64,000 nucleotides of DNA from Mycobacterium marseillense (GTDB lineage Bacteria > Actinomycetota > Actinomycetes > Mycobacteriales > Mycobacteriaceae). Numbering within the stretch: position 1 is the first letter of the stretch; the number at the start of each line of letters is the position of its first letter. Below, piece after piece: positions 9,446-19,669 of this stretch. Both the position numbers and the translations under genes were made by a program. The notes below the pieces were generated by a model. That model saw nothing but the letters and a program-made list of their open reading frames with translations, was not told where the DNA came from and ran no database searches. The stretch spans positions 3,472,001-3,536,000 of the forward strand of contig NZ_AP022584.1 in NCBI RefSeq assembly GCF_010731675.1, written 5' to 3'.

Positions 9446-10666
9446 GTGATCACTGTGGAGGATTGGGCGGAGATTCGCCGGCTGTATCGGTCGGAGAACC
9501 TGTCGCAGGCCGCGATCGCGCGGCGGTTGTCGCTATCGCGCAACACCGTGGCCAAGGCGATTAGCGCTGAGGCACCACCACGCTATGAACGCGCACCGTC
9601 AACGACGTCGGCGTGGGCGCAGATCGAGATTGCGGTACGGGTGCTGCTGGGCCAGTTCCCAACAATGCCGGCCACCGTGATTGCCGAACGGGTCGGCTGG
9701 ACGGGTGGGCATTCCTGGTTCGCCGAGAATGTGGCCAGGATCCGCCCGGAGTACGCTCCAGCCGATCCGTGCGACCGACTGGTCCATCGGCCCGGTGAGC
9801 AGGTGCAGTGCGACCTGTGGTTTCCCGGAGCGCTGGTACCCGATCACGCCGGGGTGCTTCGGTCGTTCCCGGTGCTCGTGATGGTTGCGGCATATTCGCG
9901 GTACATCGCGGCGATGATGATCCCGTCGCGAGTGACTGGGGATCTGCTGGCGGGGATGTGGCAACTGGTGCAGGATGTCGGCGCGGTTCCCCGAACACTG
10001 TTGTGGGACAACGAGTCCGGTATCGGTCAACGCGGTCGCCTCGCCGAGGGCGTGGTCGGGTTCTGCGGGTGTTGGCCACCCGGCTGATCCAGACCCGACC
10101 GTACGACCCCGAATCCAAAGGACTCGTGGAACGGGCCAACGGCTACCTGGAGACCTCGTTCCTGCCCGGCCGCGCCTTCTCCTCGCCCGCGGACTTCAAC
10201 ACCCAACTGTGGGCGTGGCTGGCCACGATCGCCAATCGCCGCACCCACGCGACCACGGGCCTGGTGCCCGCCGATGCACTCGCGGTGGATCGGGCGGTGA
10301 TGGCCGCACTGCCACCGATGGCCCCGGTGACGGGAACGACGGTCACGACGCGGTTGGGTCGCGACTACTACGTCAGTGCCGGCGGCAACGCGTACTCGGT
10401 GCACCCGGAGGTGATCGGGCGGATGATCACCGTCACCACCGGGTTGAGAAGATCACCGCTCACTGCGGTGACCGATTAGTCGCTGACCATCAAAGGCTCT
10501 GGGGCACAGCAGGTCTGGTCACCGATCCAGGCCATCTTGCGGCTGCAGCGGTGCTGCGGGAGCAATTCCGGGCTCGTCCGGCCGCGGGGTCGCATCTGGC
10601 GGTGGACGTCGAGGTGGCCGATCTGAGTGCCTACGACGCGCGGTTCGGAACCGGGGAGGTCGCCTG

Positions 10667-10667
<1 letters not shown>
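9446..10667 (+). pseudogene. istA: istA transposase, two frameshifts
   Basis: IS21 IstA with an N-terminal helix-turn-helix (LSQAAIARRLSLSRNTVAKA) and a DDE integrase core: QCDLWFPG, LLWDNESGIGQRG and KGLVERANGYLE carry the three acidic residues. The frame is broken near 10065, where one G appears missing in a TGCGGGTG run, and again near 10445, where one G is missing before AAGATCACC. Restoring both gives a continuous protein ending at 10667. The stop overlaps the istB ATG by one base (TGATG). Confidence 0.85.
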
Positions 10668-11480
<813 letters not shown>

Positions 11481-11483
11481 ACC

Positions 11484-11527
11484 TGCTCACTTTTCAACCG
11501 GAGCAGGCTGCTCAGGATTCAACCGGA
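11484..11527 (-). repeat. Right multiple terminal repeats of the IS21 element
   Basis: Inverted copies of the left repeat: 11484-11502 differs from it by one base, and 11509-11527 by several (CAGGATTC in place of CACTTTTC). Confidence 0.8.
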
Positions 11528-11534
11528 GCCGACA

Positions 11535-11949
11535 GTTCGACCTCCCCGAGGCAGTCGAGGGGGCGCCACCTGTATTGACCGCGCACGGTGTCGCCGAGCG
11601 AGTCACTGTGACGGGCGGGTCGTTCTTCGAAAGCGTGCCAACCGCTGACGCTTATGTGATGAAGAACGTCATCCACGACTGGCCTGATGACAAAGCCATC
11701 GCGATCCTCGGCACCATCAAAGCGGCAGCTCCTTCGGGTGCGAAGCTGCTGCTGCTGGAGATGGTCGTCCCCGATCACGACCGCGAATTCCTCGGCCACT
11801 ACGCCGACATGGAGATGCTGGTGCTGGCGGGCGCACTGGAGCGCGGCCTCGAGCAATGGACCGACCTTCTCCGACGGGGCGGCTTCCGGCTGCAGCGCGT
11901 GGTGCAGACGGCAGGGCCGCTCTGCGTCATCGAAGCCGTGCCCAGCTAG
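11535..11949 (+). pseudogene. O-methyltransferase gene, 3' part
   Basis: Downstream half of the interrupted gene. It begins with the second GTTCG copy and continues with DLPEAVEGAPP, then NVIHDWPDDKAI, the conserved histidine-bearing segment that holds the catalytic base in O-methyltransferases of this class, and ends at the natural stop. It cannot be expressed from the original promoter. Confidence 0.88.
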
Positions 11950-12073
11950 GAGGCGCGCTTCCGATTCGCACCTCGCTACCGCGGGCCTCTACAGGGAGTT
12001 TCTCAGCTCGATGCCAGCAGGCCATCGCCCTGCCGTCCGCGGACGCGCTGGAGCAGTGGATGGACCGCACCGG

Positions 12074-13246
12074 CTAAGGCGCGATCGCGTCCGCCTCCGC
12101 GTCGACGGCCTGCGCGGCCTCGGCCGGCCTCTCGCGTTTCTCCCAGCGGCGCAAGGCTTCTCGGCAGGGGGACTCGACCAGCGCGTAGCTGACGGCGGCG
12201 ATGGCGAACCCGAAGATCAGCGTCAGCACCAACACCGTCGGCATGTTGCCGGTGAACGGGAACGTCCCGACGATCGGGAACACCATGGCCAGCGCGGCCA
12301 GGTGCCAGATGAACAGGCCGTAGGACCAGCGGCCCAGGGTGACCATGGCGACGGTCCCCAAGACCCGGTGCGGCGTATCCGGCCGATCCAGCACCAGCGG
12401 CGCGACCAACGCGAAGGCCACCAGCGCGCCCATCGCGGTCTTCACTGCGAACTGCGCGGGCGTACCGGGCACCAGGCCCTCCGGGCCGGCCAGCGGCGAC
12501 GCCGCGACCAAATAGGCCGCCCCCGCGACGACGGCCATCACCAGGCGGTGGCGGGCGATGCGATGCGGCAACCCGACGCCGCTGTGGACCCACTCGGCCA
12601 GCAGCATGCCCGCGGCGAACCAGGAGAAGAACGCCGGCGGCCAGTTGAGCGGATTGATGCCCTCACCCGCGAGGCCCGGCACCCAGCCCCACGCCCAGCT
12701 CAGCGCCCCTAGCGCGGCGATCGCCGGCACCCGCGCGCGCACCGGGAGGCGGCGGGCCAGCAGCGCGAAAATCGGCAGCGCCAGATAGAAGCTGACCTCG
12801 ACCGAAAGGCTCCACATCTGGGTCAGCCCGCCGGTCAAGGTGAGCGGCACATAGATCTGGGTGAGCGTCAGGTTGGCCAGCCACACGGTCAGGCTGGCGT
12901 GGTCGGCGTCGGGCAACAGCGTCAGGATCACCACGACCGCCACCACGTAGGCGGGCATGATGCGCACGACCCGCGACCGCAGATAGTGGCCGGTGCGGGG
13001 CCGGGGCGCCAGATCGCGTGCGGCCGCGGCGTGCCCGCGCCACAGCAGGAAACCCGACAGCGCGAAGAACACCGCGACGGCGAGGTCGAAGCGGCCGAAC
13101 AATCGGCCGGAGGCGCCGCTGGAGTGCCCGGTCTGGAAGGCGACGTGGGTGACCACCACGCCCATCGCCGCGCAGGCGCGCATGCCTTCCACCGCCGGCA
13201 GGAAGCTGCGCACCCCGCCCACCCGCTGGTCGTCGCTCACCCTCAC
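12074..13246 (-). CDS. OafA/YrhL-like membrane acyltransferase (Rv0228-like)
   Basis: A 390-residue integral membrane acyltransferase (acyltransferase_3 family) that would move acyl groups onto sugars or lipids at the cell envelope. About ten hydrophobic segments span residues 25-370. Near the N-terminus VEGMRACAAMGVVVTHV fits the family's first helix with its histidine, and SLSVEVSFYLALPIF carries the S-x-E/F signature. The C-terminal tail after residue 370 is charged. It is divergent from the DUF3068 gene, matching the Rv0228/Rv0227c pair. Confidence 0.85.
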   Translation of the reverse strand: MRVSDDQRVGGVRSFLPAVEGMRACAAMGVVVTHVAFQTGHSSGASGRLFGRFDLAVAVFFALSGFLLWRGHAAAARDLAPRPRTGHYLRSRVVRIMPAYVVAVVVILTLLPDADHASLTVWLANLTLTQIYVPLTLTGGLTQMWSLSVEVSFYLALPIFALLARRLPVRARVPAIAALGALSWAWGWVPGLAGEGINPLNWPPAFFSWFAAGMLLAEWVHSGVGLPHRIARHRLVMAVVAGAAYLVAASPLAGPEGLVPGTPAQFAVKTAMGALVAFALVAPLVLDRPDTPHRVLGTVAMVTLGRWSYGLFIWHLAALAMVFPIVGTFPFTGNMPTVLVLTLIFGFAIAAVSYALVESPCREALRRWEKRERPAEAAQAVDAEADAIAP

Positions 13247-13425
13247 AGTTTGCCTGTGCTGGGCGGCCCGACGAATGGGTACACCCGAAGGACCCGCCCG
13301 CGCGAGCGTCAGGTTCGTAAGCCGCCGCCTTACTTTGTGCTGTTAGGGTCAAACGAGTTTGCCCCGGGCTGCTGCTCGGGTCGGGTCGCGGCTGAAATGC
13401 AAGGACTTGAGGAGGGCACAGCGAC

Positions 13426-14739
13426 GTGAACCGAGCAGTCATGTTGCGGTTCGCCGCATGCGGGATCATCGGACTCGGAGCTGCCCTGCTGATCGCCGCG
13501 CTGCTGTTGTCGACGTACACCACCAGCAGGATCACCAAGGTCCCCCTGGACCTCGACGCCACGCTGGTCGGTGACGGCACCGGGACGGCACTGGACTCCG
13601 CGTCGTTGTCCACCGACCACGTCGTCGTCAACCAAAACGTGCCGCTGGTCTCCCAGCAGCAGATCAGCGTCGAGTCACCCGCCAACGCCGACGTCGTCAC
13701 GCTGCAGGTTGGAAGTTCGTTGCGGCGCACGGACAAGCAGAAGGACAGCGGGCTGCTGCTGGCGATCGTCGACACCGTCACGCTCAACCGCAAGACCGCG
13801 CTGGCCGTCTCCGACGACGCCCACACCGGCGGCTCGGTCCAGAAGCCGCGCGCCGTCAACGACGAGAACCCGCCCACGGCGATGCCGCTGCGCCACGACG
13901 GGCTGTCCTACCGGTTCCCGTTTCACACCGAGAAGAAGACGTATCCCTATTTCGATCCGATCGCGCAGAAGCCGTTCGACGTCAATTACGACACCGAGGA
14001 AGACGTCAACGGGCTGACCACGTACAAGTTCACCCAGAACGTCGGCTACAACGGCGACGGCAAGCTGGTGGCCCCGGTGACGTACCCGTCGCTGCTGGCC
14101 GGCAACGAGGACGCCAAGCAGACCACGTCGGCGTCGATGTGGGGCGTCCAGGGTGGCGACCCGAACGAACAGATCACCATGACCCGCTACTACGCGGCGC
14201 AGCGCACGTTCTGGGTGGACCCGGTGTCGGGCACCATCGTCAAGCAGACCGAGCACGCCGACCACTACTTCGCCCGCGATCCGCTCAAGCCGGAGCTCAC
14301 GCTGGCCGAATACAAGGTCACCTCGAACGAGGACACCGTCGAATCCCAGGTCAACGCCGCCCGCGATGAGCGCGACCGGCTGGCGCTGTGGTCGCGAGTG
14401 CTGCCGATCACGTTCACCGCGGTCGGCCTGATCGCGCTGGTCGGCGGCGGCCTCCTCGCCTCGTTCAGCCTGCGCAGCGAGAGCGCGCTGACCGACCCCG
14501 GCCTGGACCGGGGCGATCAGGACTTCTTCGGCCGCAGCGGCCTCGAGGAGCCGGTGCCCGGCGCCGAGGCCGAGACGGAGAAGCTGCCCACCCAGCGCCC
14601 CGATCTGCGTCAGGAACCCGGCGGGGACCCGCCCGGCTCGCCCGGGGCCCCCGGACCCTCCGGCGCATCCGGCCCGGACGAGCCCACCGAGGCGGGGCCG
14701 ACCGAGTCCAATCCGCCCGGCCCGCACGACCGCGAATAG
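13426..14739 (+). CDS. DUF3068 (PorA-like) membrane protein, Rv0227c-like
   Basis: A 437-residue protein with one N-terminal membrane helix (about residues 8-30), a large external domain, a second helix near residues 325-347, and a Pro/Gly-rich cytoplasmic tail. This is the DUF3068 arrangement of mycobacterial envelope proteins such as Rv0227c. The external part is rich in polar beta-strand-like sequence (KQTTSASMWGVQG). GTG start at 13426, preceded by GAGGAGGG. The membrane protein at 14761 follows in the same direction after 21 bp, so they are likely an operon. Molecular function unknown. Confidence 0.85.
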   Translation: MNRAVMLRFAACGIIGLGAALLIAALLLSTYTTSRITKVPLDLDATLVGDGTGTALDSASLSTDHVVVNQNVPLVSQQQISVESPANADVVTLQVGSSLRRTDKQKDSGLLLAIVDTVTLNRKTALAVSDDAHTGGSVQKPRAVNDENPPTAMPLRHDGLSYRFPFHTEKKTYPYFDPIAQKPFDVNYDTEEDVNGLTTYKFTQNVGYNGDGKLVAPVTYPSLLAGNEDAKQTTSASMWGVQGGDPNEQITMTRYYAAQRTFWVDPVSGTIVKQTEHADHYFARDPLKPELTLAEYKVTSNEDTVESQVNAARDERDRLALWSRVLPITFTAVGLIALVGGGLLASFSLRSESALTDPGLDRGDQDFFGRSGLEEPVPGAEAETEKLPTQRPDLRQEPGGDPPGSPGAPGPSGASGPDEPTEAGPTESNPPGPHDRE

Positions 14740-14760
14740 CCCGGCCCGGATGCCTTAGCC

Positions 14761-16482
14761 GTGCGCTGGACCCGGCCCGGGTACGCACTGGTCCTGGCAC
14801 TGCTGGTGGTCGGGCCCCTGCTGGCCCCGGGGTACCTGCTGCTGCGTGACGCGGTCTCGACGCCGCGGTCCTACCTGTCCGATACCGCCCTGGGGTTGAC
14901 GTCGGCGCCGCGCGCCACCCCCCAGGATTTCGCGGTGGCGCTCGCCTCGCACCTGCTCGACGGCGGCGTCGTGGTCAAGGCGCTGCTCGTGGCGGGGTTG
15001 TGGCTGGCGGGCTGGGGCGCGGCCCGGCTCGTCGAGGCGGCCGTGCCGCCTGCGGGCGCGCCCGGCCAGTTCGTCGCCATCACCCTGTCGATCTGGAATC
15101 CCTATGTCGCCGAACGACTTCTGCAGGGCCATTGGAGCCTGCTGGTCGGCTACGGCTGCCTGCCCTGGGTGGCGACGGCCGTGCTGTCGTTGCGCGCGGG
15201 ATCCGGCTCGTTCTTCGCGCTGGCTTTCTGGATCGCGCTGGCCGGGCTGACCCCGACCGGGCTGCTGCTGGCCGCGACGGTGGCGCTCGTCTGCGTGGCC
15301 GTCCCGAGTGACGGCACGGCCGGGTCCTGGCCGCGCCGGTGGTGCGCCGCGGCGGCGCTGGGCACCGCGCTGGTGGCGGCGCTGCCGTGGTTGGTGGCGT
15401 CGACGGCCGGTGCGTCGCTGACCGCCCACACGGCAGCCAACCGGCTGGGTGTCGAGGCGTTCGCGCCGCGCGCCGAGCCCGGGCTGGGCACGCTCGCCAG
15501 CCTGGCCAGCCTCGGCGGAATCTGGAATGGAGACGCCGTACCCGGTTCGCGCGCAACGCTTTTCGCGGTGTTCTCGGCCGCGGTGCTGCTGGGGATCGTG
15601 GCGGCGGGCCTGCCGACGGTGGCCCGCCGTCCGGTGGCAGTTCCGCTGCTGGTGCTGGCCGCGGTGTCGGTGCTGGTTCCCGCGGCGCTGGCCACCGGGC
15701 CGGGCCTGCACCTGCTGGGGGCGGTGGTCGATGCCGTGCCCGGCTTCGGTGTGCTGCGCGACGGGCAGAAGTGGGTGGCGCTGGCCGTGCCGGGCTACAG
15801 CCTGGCGGGTGCCGGCGCGATGGTGACGCTGCGACGGTGGGCGCCGCCTCCGACAGACGTTGCGGCGGCGCTGGTCTGCTGTCTGGCGCTGCTGCTGGCG
15901 CTGCCCGACCTGGCCTGGGGGGCCTGGGGCAAGGTGGCGCCGGTGCACTACCCGCGCGGCTGGGCCGCCGTCGCCGCGGCGATCAACGAACAGCCGGCTG
16001 CCGTCGCGGTGTTGCCGGCCGGGACGATGCGGCTGTTTTTCTGGGCTGGCCCCGCGCCGGTGCTGGACCCACTGCCCCGCTGGGTGCGCGCCGAGGTGCT
16101 GAGCAGCGGCGACCTGGTGATCTCGGGGACCACCATCGCCGGCGAGGGTGCGCACGCCCGCGACGTGCAGCAGCTGCTGTTGGCCGGACCCGATCCGTCG
16201 GCACTGGCCGCGGCGGGCGTGGGATGGCTGGTGGTGGAAGCCGACAGCGCCGGCGACATGGGGTCGGCGGCCCGCACCCTGGGCGCGCTGACGCCGGCCT
16301 ACCGGGACGACGCGATCGCGCTCTACCGCGTCGGCGGGCGGAGCGTCGGGGCGCCCGCCGATCGTCGGGCGGCGACGCTGGTCGCCCACCTGGCGTGGCT
16401 GGCGCTACTGGTCGCCGGCGGTGCCGGCGCGGGGATCGGCGCGTGGCGGCGCCGGGCCCGTTCAGCCCCTCCCGCTGACTAG
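14761..16482 (+). CDS. Polytopic membrane protein (Rv0226c-like)
   Basis: A 573-residue protein with about 11-12 hydrophobic helices and an extracytoplasmic loop after the last third. The layout resembles GT-C type membrane glycosyltransferases, but I see no certain catalytic motif, so that remains a guess. GTG start at 14761. Its last 21 bp overlap the 3' end of the convergent glycosyltransferase gene. Gene order matches Rv0227c-Rv0226c-Rv0225. Confidence 0.8.
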   Translation: MRWTRPGYALVLALLVVGPLLAPGYLLLRDAVSTPRSYLSDTALGLTSAPRATPQDFAVALASHLLDGGVVVKALLVAGLWLAGWGAARLVEAAVPPAGAPGQFVAITLSIWNPYVAERLLQGHWSLLVGYGCLPWVATAVLSLRAGSGSFFALAFWIALAGLTPTGLLLAATVALVCVAVPSDGTAGSWPRRWCAAAALGTALVAALPWLVASTAGASLTAHTAANRLGVEAFAPRAEPGLGTLASLASLGGIWNGDAVPGSRATLFAVFSAAVLLGIVAAGLPTVARRPVAVPLLVLAAVSVLVPAALATGPGLHLLGAVVDAVPGFGVLRDGQKWVALAVPGYSLAGAGAMVTLRRWAPPPTDVAAALVCCLALLLALPDLAWGAWGKVAPVHYPRGWAAVAAAINEQPAAVAVLPAGTMRLFFWAGPAPVLDPLPRWVRAEVLSSGDLVISGTTIAGEGAHARDVQQLLLAGPDPSALAAAGVGWLVVEADSAGDMGSAARTLGALTPAYRDDAIALYRVGGRSVGAPADRRAATLVAHLAWLALLVAGGAGAGIGAWRRRARSAPPAD

Positions 16483-17631
16483 CCCCTGGACGGTGCGGCC
16501 GCTGTGCACCGCGTCCAGCACGCTGCGCATCGCGTCGGCGCTTTGCGCCCAAGAGAATTCGCCGCTGCGGGTGTGCGCCTTGGCGCCGAGTTGATCGCGC
16601 AGCACCGGATCGGCGAGCAATTCCTCGAGCCGGTCCACCAGCTCGGCATGGGTGTCCACCAATATCCCGGTCACCCCGTCGACGATCGAATCCGACAGGC
16701 CGCCCGAAGAGCGGTAGCCGATGGTCGGCACCGCGTGCTGGGCCGCCTCGACGACCGCCAGCCCCCAGCCCTCCTTGCGGGAAGGCAGCACGTGCACCCA
16801 AGCCCCTTGCAGCACATGGTGTTTCGTCACGTCGTCGACGTGACCGTGGAACGTCACCGCAGCGCAGATGCCAAGCCGCTGTGCGTGCTCGACGAGCCGC
16901 TCGCGCCACCAGCCGTCGCCGACGATGTCGAGATGCAGGGTGGGTATCCGCGGCAGCAACCGCGCGACCGCTTCCAGCGCGTCCTCGATCTGCTTGTGCG
17001 GCACCAGCCGCGACAGCACGACCACCCTCGGCGCGGTCGCGCGCGGACCCGACAGCGATTGCGCCGGCGCCTGATCCAGGCCGTTGCGCACCACTGCGAT
17101 CTGGGCGCCGTCGACGCCCAAGGTGACCAGGTCGCGCGCGGACGGCAGCGACACCGTCACGTACTGGTTGCGCCGGTTCAGCCGGGGCGACAGCGTCGAC
17201 TCGACGAACCAGCCAAGCCGGCCCAGCACCGGGCCGGCCACCGGCCACTGCTGGCGGTGGCAGTGGTGCACCAGCACCACCACGCGGCGGCCGTAGACCA
17301 GCCGGGCCAGAAAGGGCAGGCCGTTCTGGGTGTCGACGACCACGTCGGGCCGCACCGTGCGCAGCGGGCCCACCCCGAGGCGGGCCGCCGCCATCGCCAG
17401 CAACGCCCAGACGTACACCGAGTAGCGGCCACCGGCGCGGTCGATTCGCACGCCGTCGACGACTTCGCGGCGCGGAGCGCCGCGGTAGCGGGCGGTGCGC
17501 AGCGTGACGTCGATGCCCGAGGCGGCCAGTTGCGCGCCGATGCGCTGCAGATAGGCTTCGCTGCCGCCGCCCTGCGGGTGCCCGGTATCGCGCCAGCACA
17601 GCAGCAGGACCGAGCGCAGAGCAGACATCAC
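16462..17631 (-). CDS. GT4-family glycosyltransferase (Rv0225-like)
   Basis: A 389-residue GT-B fold glycosyltransferase. The N-terminal acceptor domain has GGGSEAYLQRIGAQL near residue 21; the C-terminal nucleotide-sugar domain has PSRKEGWGLAVVEAAQHAVP, which carries the E-x7-E motif of GT4 enzymes. It is predicted cytosolic or membrane-associated, adding a sugar to a lipid or glycan. Two adjacent starts (17631 and ATG 17628) are possible. Its neighbours are envelope proteins, which suggests a role in a surface glycolipid. Confidence 0.87.
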   Translation of the reverse strand: MMSALRSVLLLCWRDTGHPQGGGSEAYLQRIGAQLAASGIDVTLRTARYRGAPRREVVDGVRIDRAGGRYSVYVWALLAMAAARLGVGPLRTVRPDVVVDTQNGLPFLARLVYGRRVVVLVHHCHRQQWPVAGPVLGRLGWFVESTLSPRLNRRNQYVTVSLPSARDLVTLGVDGAQIAVVRNGLDQAPAQSLSGPRATAPRVVVLSRLVPHKQIEDALEAVARLLPRIPTLHLDIVGDGWWRERLVEHAQRLGICAAVTFHGHVDDVTKHHVLQGAWVHVLPSRKEGWGLAVVEAAQHAVPTIGYRSSGGLSDSIVDGVTGILVDTHAELVDRLEELLADPVLRDQLGAKAHTRSGEFSWAQSADAMRSVLDAVHSGRTVQGLVSGRG

Positions 17632-17674
17632 CGGTCAGCCTAATGGGAATCGGTCGCCGCGCCATGCTGGGCCG

Positions 17675-18286
17675 CTAGCGCCGCACCCGCCCGTCCTGCC
17701 GGGTCCGGCGGCCGATCCACCGGATCAGTTCGATGATCCCGGCCAGCGCCAGCGCCGTCCCGAACGCCACCGCGAACGCCGCGACCGTGTTGTCGGCGAA
17801 GGCGTTGCCGCCGATGTAACCGATCAGTGTGTTGAGCGTCGCCCACACGACGGCGCCGATCGCGTCGAACACCACGAACTGGCGATACGGAAAGTCCAGC
17901 ACGCCGCAGGCGATGGTGGTGGCCGTGCGGCCCCCGGGCAGGAACCGGGCCACGATCACCAGTGGGCCGCCGTGGCGGTCCAGTTCCCGGTGTGCCCAGT
18001 CGAGGCTGCGCTGTCCCTTCTCGCCGCGGGTGATCCAGCGGCGGGCGAAATCGTCCGCCGAGTGACCGATCGCGTACGCGAGGTTGTCGCCGACGAACGC
18101 GCCGATGGCCGCCATGACGATCACCCAGCCCAGCAGCATCGACCCGTTGGCGGCGAGGATGCCGCCGGTGAGCAGCGCCGTCTCGCTGGGCAACAGGGGA
18201 AGGATGGCGTCGAAAGTGCAGGAGACCAGGATCAGCGGATACGCCCACCACGAGTTGCCGAGCGCGTCAAGCAGGGAATCGAACAC
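17675..18286 (-). CDS. DedA/SNARE-associated family membrane protein
   Basis: A 203-residue membrane protein with about five hydrophobic segments. The family signature is visible as PSETALLTGG near residue 33 and RFLPGGRT near residue 113. DedA proteins act in envelope homeostasis and, in some cases, recycle undecaprenyl phosphate or move phospholipids. GTG start at 18286. A basic tail ends the protein. It runs with the TerC gene upstream of it on the same strand (50 bp gap). I do not recall this pair at this place in M. tuberculosis. Confidence 0.85.
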   Translation of the reverse strand: MFDSLLDALGNSWWAYPLILVSCTFDAILPLLPSETALLTGGILAANGSMLLGWVIVMAAIGAFVGDNLAYAIGHSADDFARRWITRGEKGQRSLDWAHRELDRHGGPLVIVARFLPGGRTATTIACGVLDFPYRQFVVFDAIGAVVWATLNTLIGYIGGNAFADNTVAAFAVAFGTALALAGIIELIRWIGRRTRQDGRVRR

Positions 18287-18335
18287 TAGAGCGCAACACT
18301 ACACAGCGCGCGCCGGCGGCCCGGCGCTCACGAGG

Positions 18336-19565
18336 TCAGGAGGTCAGGCCCATCCGGACGAACGGTTCGGCCTCGCCGCGGCCGACGGCTTCGTCGTGCT
18401 TGGCGGCCGCGCGGTCGAACAGGTCGATCAGCACGGGCTCGTCGCGGACCAGCTGGCGGTACTTCGGCCCGAGCGCGAGGATCTGATCGCGCTCGGCGAG
18501 CAGCTTGCGGAAGATGCGTTCGCGTTCGGCGGGATCGTGGGTGTACTCGGAGTCGAGGTAGGCCGCGGCGTGGCGCCGGGCGCCGGCGATCGCCGTCCGG
18601 GCCTTGCCCATGGGGCTCAGCAACGAGGCGACGACGGTGACGACCAGGACACCGACGATCACGGCCAGCGACAGGTAGGTGCTGATCTCGACCAGCGAAA
18701 CCGGCTCGCCGTCGTTGATGAACGGCACGTTGTTCTCGTGCAGCGCGTGCAGGATCAGCTTGACGCCGATGAAGCCGAGGATCGCCGCCAGACCGTAGGA
18801 CAGGTAGACCAGTCGGTCCAGCAGGCCCTCGATGAGGAAGTACAGCTGCCGCAGGCCCAGCAGCGAGAAGGCCGTGGCGGTGAAGACGATGTAGACGTTC
18901 TGGGTGAGGCCGAAGATCGCCGGGATCGAGTCGAGCGCGAAAAACATGTCCGTGCCGCCGATGGCGACCATCACCAGCAGCATCGGCGTCATCGCGCGCC
19001 GGCCGTCCACCATCGTGAACAACTTGTCGCCGTCGTAGTGCTCGGTGGTGTGCAGGACCTTCTTGGCGATCCGGATGACGACGTTGTCGGCCCGGCGGGA
19101 TTCCTCGCGCTCGTCGGGCCGCAGGACGCCGCCGGCCGCGACCAACAGGATCAGCCCGAACAGGTAGAAGACCCACGCGAACGTGTTGATCAGCGTGGCG
19201 CCGAGGAAGATGAAGCCGGTCCGGGCGATGAGCGAGAAGACGATCCCGAACAGCAGCACCTTCTGCTGATCCTCGCGCGGGACCCGGAAGCTGGCCATGA
19301 TCATCAGGAAGACGAACAGGTTGTCGACCGAGAGCGCCTTTTCGGTGACGTACCCGGCGAAGTATTCCGGGCCTTCCTCGTGGCCGCCGAACGCGAGCAA
19401 GCCGACGCCGAACAGCAGCGCGATGCCGACGTAGGCGAGCGACCAGAGCGCGGCCTCACGCAGCGTCGGGACGTGCGCCTTGCGGACATGGAAGAAAAAG
19501 TCGAAGGCCAACAACCCGACGATGGCCAGGACGGTCAGGGCCCACACCCAATCGGGAACATCCAT
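18336..19565 (-). CDS. TerC/Alx family membrane protein
   Basis: A 409-residue integral membrane protein with about nine hydrophobic segments between residues 5 and 320 and a soluble C-terminal domain of roughly 85 residues. Family motifs are AGYVTEKALSVDNLFVF near residue 70, with the acidic membrane residues thought to bind metal, and GGTDMFFALDSIPAIFG near residue 205. TerC/Alx proteins are linked to manganese export and to metallation of exported proteins. The frame stays open far upstream, but ATG 19565 is the first start that yields family sequence. I found no clear manganese riboswitch in the short leader. Confidence 0.88.
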   Translation of the reverse strand: MDVPDWVWALTVLAIVGLLAFDFFFHVRKAHVPTLREAALWSLAYVGIALLFGVGLLAFGGHEEGPEYFAGYVTEKALSVDNLFVFLMIMASFRVPREDQQKVLLFGIVFSLIARTGFIFLGATLINTFAWVFYLFGLILLVAAGGVLRPDEREESRRADNVVIRIAKKVLHTTEHYDGDKLFTMVDGRRAMTPMLLVMVAIGGTDMFFALDSIPAIFGLTQNVYIVFTATAFSLLGLRQLYFLIEGLLDRLVYLSYGLAAILGFIGVKLILHALHENNVPFINDGEPVSLVEISTYLSLAVIVGVLVVTVVASLLSPMGKARTAIAGARRHAAAYLDSEYTHDPAERERIFRKLLAERDQILALGPKYRQLVRDEPVLIDLFDRAAAKHDEAVGRGEAEPFVRMGLTS

Positions 19566-19669
19566 TCGCTGCCTGAGCCACCTTCGTCGGAGCCGTCGTC
19601 TGAGTCTTCGACGCTTCCGTACCCTCTTTGCCGCCACAGTATGTGTGCGCCCGGCCGTAGGGTTGGCCG

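Noticed and set aside
19566-19669. Manganese riboswitch (yybP-ykoY type) before TerC
   Set aside because: The leader is only about 100 bp and I could not find the conserved loops.
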